DNA of 64,000 bases from Oscillospiraceae bacterium. Lineage in GTDB: Bacteria; Bacillota; Clostridia; Oscillospirales; Acutalibacteraceae. The notes below the pieces were generated by a model. The model had not been told where the DNA came from. It was given only the letters and a program-made list of their open reading frames with translations, and did not search any database. The position numbers were made by a program, and so were the translations under genes. The stretch spans positions 18,211-82,210 of the forward strand of contig JALCPP010000011.1 of assembly GCA_022650485.1 (NCBI GenBank), written 5' to 3'. This document shows, in pieces, positions 62,723-64,000 of the stretch; the stretch's first letter is position 1; each line of letters begins with the position of its first letter.

Positions 62723-63643
62723 TCATTCTGCAATATCCTTAATATCGTAGGGAGTCTGCTGATAAACGTAATAATTCAGCCAGTTGGAAAACATGAGACT
62801 CGCGTGGCTGCGCCAGACAAACGGAGGTTCCTGCGTTATGTCATTATCAGGAAAGTAATTTTCTGGAATTTCCGGATGCTTTCCTTTTTCTAAATCGCGG
62901 AAATATTCGTTTTTTAACGTGTTTCGGTCATATTCCTCATGTCCGGTGACAAAGAATTGGCGTCCGCTTTTTGCGGCAATAATGTGCGGACCCGCTTCTC
63001 TGGATTCTGTCAGAATTTCAAGTTCGGGATGAACCGAAATATCTTCCCTGCGAGTTCCCGTATAGCGCGAATGCGGCGCCCAAAAGTCATCGTCAAACCC
63101 ACGAACCAAAGGGTGCAGGGGACAGAGGACGCTGTGTATAAAAATCCCTGTTACCTTTTTTGGCAGAAGATATTTGGGGATTCCATAATGATAGTAGAGC
63201 CCTGCCTGGGCTCCCCAGCAGATGTGCATGGTGGAATAGACATTTTTACGGCTCCACGCCATGACCTCACAAAGCTCCGGCCAGTAGTCCACTTCCTCAA
63301 ACGGCAGTTTTTCAACCGGGGCTCCGGTTATGATCATGCCGTCGAATTTTTGATCCTTAATTTCTGAAAATGTTCTATAATAGGTATGCAGATGTGACTG
63401 CGGTGTATTTTTAGAAACATGAGAAGCCATCTGCATTAATTCGACCTCCACCTGGAGTGGAGAATTGCTCAATTGCCGCAACAGTTGAGTTTCTGTTTCA
63501 ATTTTTGTCGGCATCAGATTTAAAATAACAATCTTCAACGGGCGTATATCCTGACTAATTGCCCGTTCTTGTGGCATAATAAAGATGTTCTCCGATTCCA
63601 GCACGTGGCAGGCGGGCAAAGAATCCTGTATTCTGATTGGCAA
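62723..63643 (-). CDS. metAA: Homoserine O-acetyltransferase (MetA family)
   Basis: Activates homoserine for methionine synthesis. The MetA fold (glutamine-amidotransferase-like) is clear: [16 protein letters not shown], the catalytic Cys142 in [15 protein letters not shown], and the GIFIHSV and GHEEYD segments with the partner His and Glu. Residue 111 is Glu (TGAPVEKL), the position that selects acetyl-CoA rather than succinyl-CoA in this family; hence acetyltransferase. 306 aa, TTG 63643 after GGGGGG. No S-box or T-box was recognised upstream. Confidence 0.96.
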   Translation of the reverse strand: MPIRIQDSLPACHVLESENIFIMPQERAISQDIRPLKIVILNLMPTKIETETQLLRQLSNSPLQVEVELMQMASHVSKNTPQSHLHTYYRTFSEIKDQKFDGMIITGAPVEKLPFEEVDYWPELCEVMAWSRKNVYSTMHICWGAQAGLYYHYGIPKYLLPKKVTGIFIHSVLCPLHPLVRGFDDDFWAPHSRYTGTRREDISVHPELEILTESREAGPHIIAAKSGRQFFVTGHEEYDRNTLKNEYFRDLEKGKHPEIPENYFPDNDITQEPPFVWRSHASLMFSNWLNYYVYQQTPYDIKDIAE

Positions 63644-63681
63644 ATCGATTCCCCCCTTTTATTACAAGAACGCTAAAAAAC

Positions 63682-63710
63682 ATTATAGCAAACAGAAGAT
63701 TGCACTTCAA
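63682..63710 (-). promoter_or_regulatory. Promoter of metA
   Basis: On the minus strand TTGAAG (plus 63705-63710), a 17-bp spacer and TATAAT (plus 63682-63687). The leader is only about 35 nt. Confidence 0.78.
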
Positions 63711-63754
63711 GAACCCGCCCAATTAAAAAACTTTATAAAACTACAAAAAAGTCC

Positions 63755-63783
63755 TTGACATTACAAGAAAGACATGATATTAT
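63755..63783 (+). promoter_or_regulatory. Strong promoter, probably of an rRNA operon
   Basis: TTGACA (63755-63760), a 17-bp spacer and TATTAT (63778-63783). It is divergent from metA and starts a gene-free leader reaching the window end. Confidence 0.75.
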
Positions 63784-64000
63784 AGTGGAGCCGTCGAAAA
63801 ACGGAGCAAAATTCAAAACGATTTGCGAAAAGAAAATTGAATTTTGAATTTCACTTTTGTTTGTTTTGACGATTGGGACCTTGAAAATTAAACAACGAGA
63901 CGATAGAGAAGGAACCCGTAAATAACGAGAGTTACAAAGTACTTTCGGACAAAGAGACGGAAAACTCTTTCAAAAAAAATCGAAACGATACGTTAGTGTA
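63784..64000 (+). other. Leader region, probably of an rRNA operon (gene beyond the window)
   Basis: About 215 nt without ORF. It contains an inverted repeat (AAAATTCAA near 63809 with TTGAATTTT near 63838) and the phrase CCTTGAAAATTAAACAA (about 63880-63896). That phrase resembles the sequence commonly placed before 16S and 23S rRNA genes in Firmicutes. The 16S start itself is not in the window. Confidence 0.55.

Noticed and set aside
63644..63690. SAM riboswitch before metA
   Set aside because: The promoter leaves a leader of only about 35 nt, with no S-box core.
1..64000. CRISPR arrays and complete insertion sequences
   Set aside because: No regularly spaced repeats of 25-40 bp and no DDE transposase gene were seen.

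Overview
The window reads as a chromosome segment of an endospore-forming Gram-positive bacterium of the class Clostridia, most likely an Oscillospiraceae/Acutalibacteraceae (Clostridium cluster IV) relative. The basis is Firmicute gene orders (phoH-ybeY-dgkA-era-yqzL-recO, ylxM-ffh-rpsP-khpA-rimM-trmD, mraZ-rsmH-ftsL), forespore and mother-cell sporulation genes (spoIIAA-spoIIAB-sigF, yqfC-yqfD, ylbJ-like), strong purine-rich ribosome binding sites and many TTG starts. The exact genus is an inference.

Positions 1-7175 are an AT-rich integrated element, clearly different in base composition from the rest. It carries a tyrosine integrase (cut by the window edge), an antitoxin/Fic toxin pair, a small coiled-coil membrane protein, a serine resolvase, a GmrSD-type (DUF262/DUF1524) nuclease, a candidate small RNA on the minus strand, a replication-protein-like gene and an excisionase-like gene. 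It stops at a displaced copy of the 3' end of the tmRNA gene (7152-7175), so the element appears to sit in ssrA. Just beyond lies the eroded C-terminal end of a serine recombinase. Positions 7176-10720 hold this scar, a chemoreceptor, a gene-poor stretch and a TetR regulator.

Positions 10822-18000 are mostly on the minus strand: clpB with a ribbon-helix-helix gene upstream whose N-terminus looks broken by a 5-bp tandem duplication, TspO, two small conserved proteins, a tandem HD-GYP protein (plus strand) and a YlbJ-like sporulation membrane protein.

From 18100 almost everything is on the plus strand. yqfC-yqfD and phoH-ybeY-dgkA-era-yqzL-recO are followed by mutS2 and two membrane proteins, then ylxM-ffh-rpsP-khpA (signal recognition particle and ribosome). 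A tetrahydrofolate riboswitch controls folT; then come rimM-trmD, HPr, uvrC, rsmD-coaD and a coiled-coil protein. The division and cell wall cluster (35737-47614) has mraZ with its four-repeat operator, rsmH, ftsL, a PASTA penicillin-binding protein, mraY, ftsW, murG, murA, ftsQ and ftsZ. It lacks murC, murD, murE and murF; in their place is a short protein that looks like a decayed Mur ligase domain.

The last part holds corA, a cation diffusion facilitator, htpG under a CIRCE operator, a bactofilin, a DUF3810 membrane metallopeptidase, a Na/phosphate cotransporter preceded by a Pho box, a LURP-one-like protein, valS, folC, the spoIIA operon and metA (minus strand; acetyl-CoA type). The window ends in what looks like the promoter and leader of an rRNA operon.
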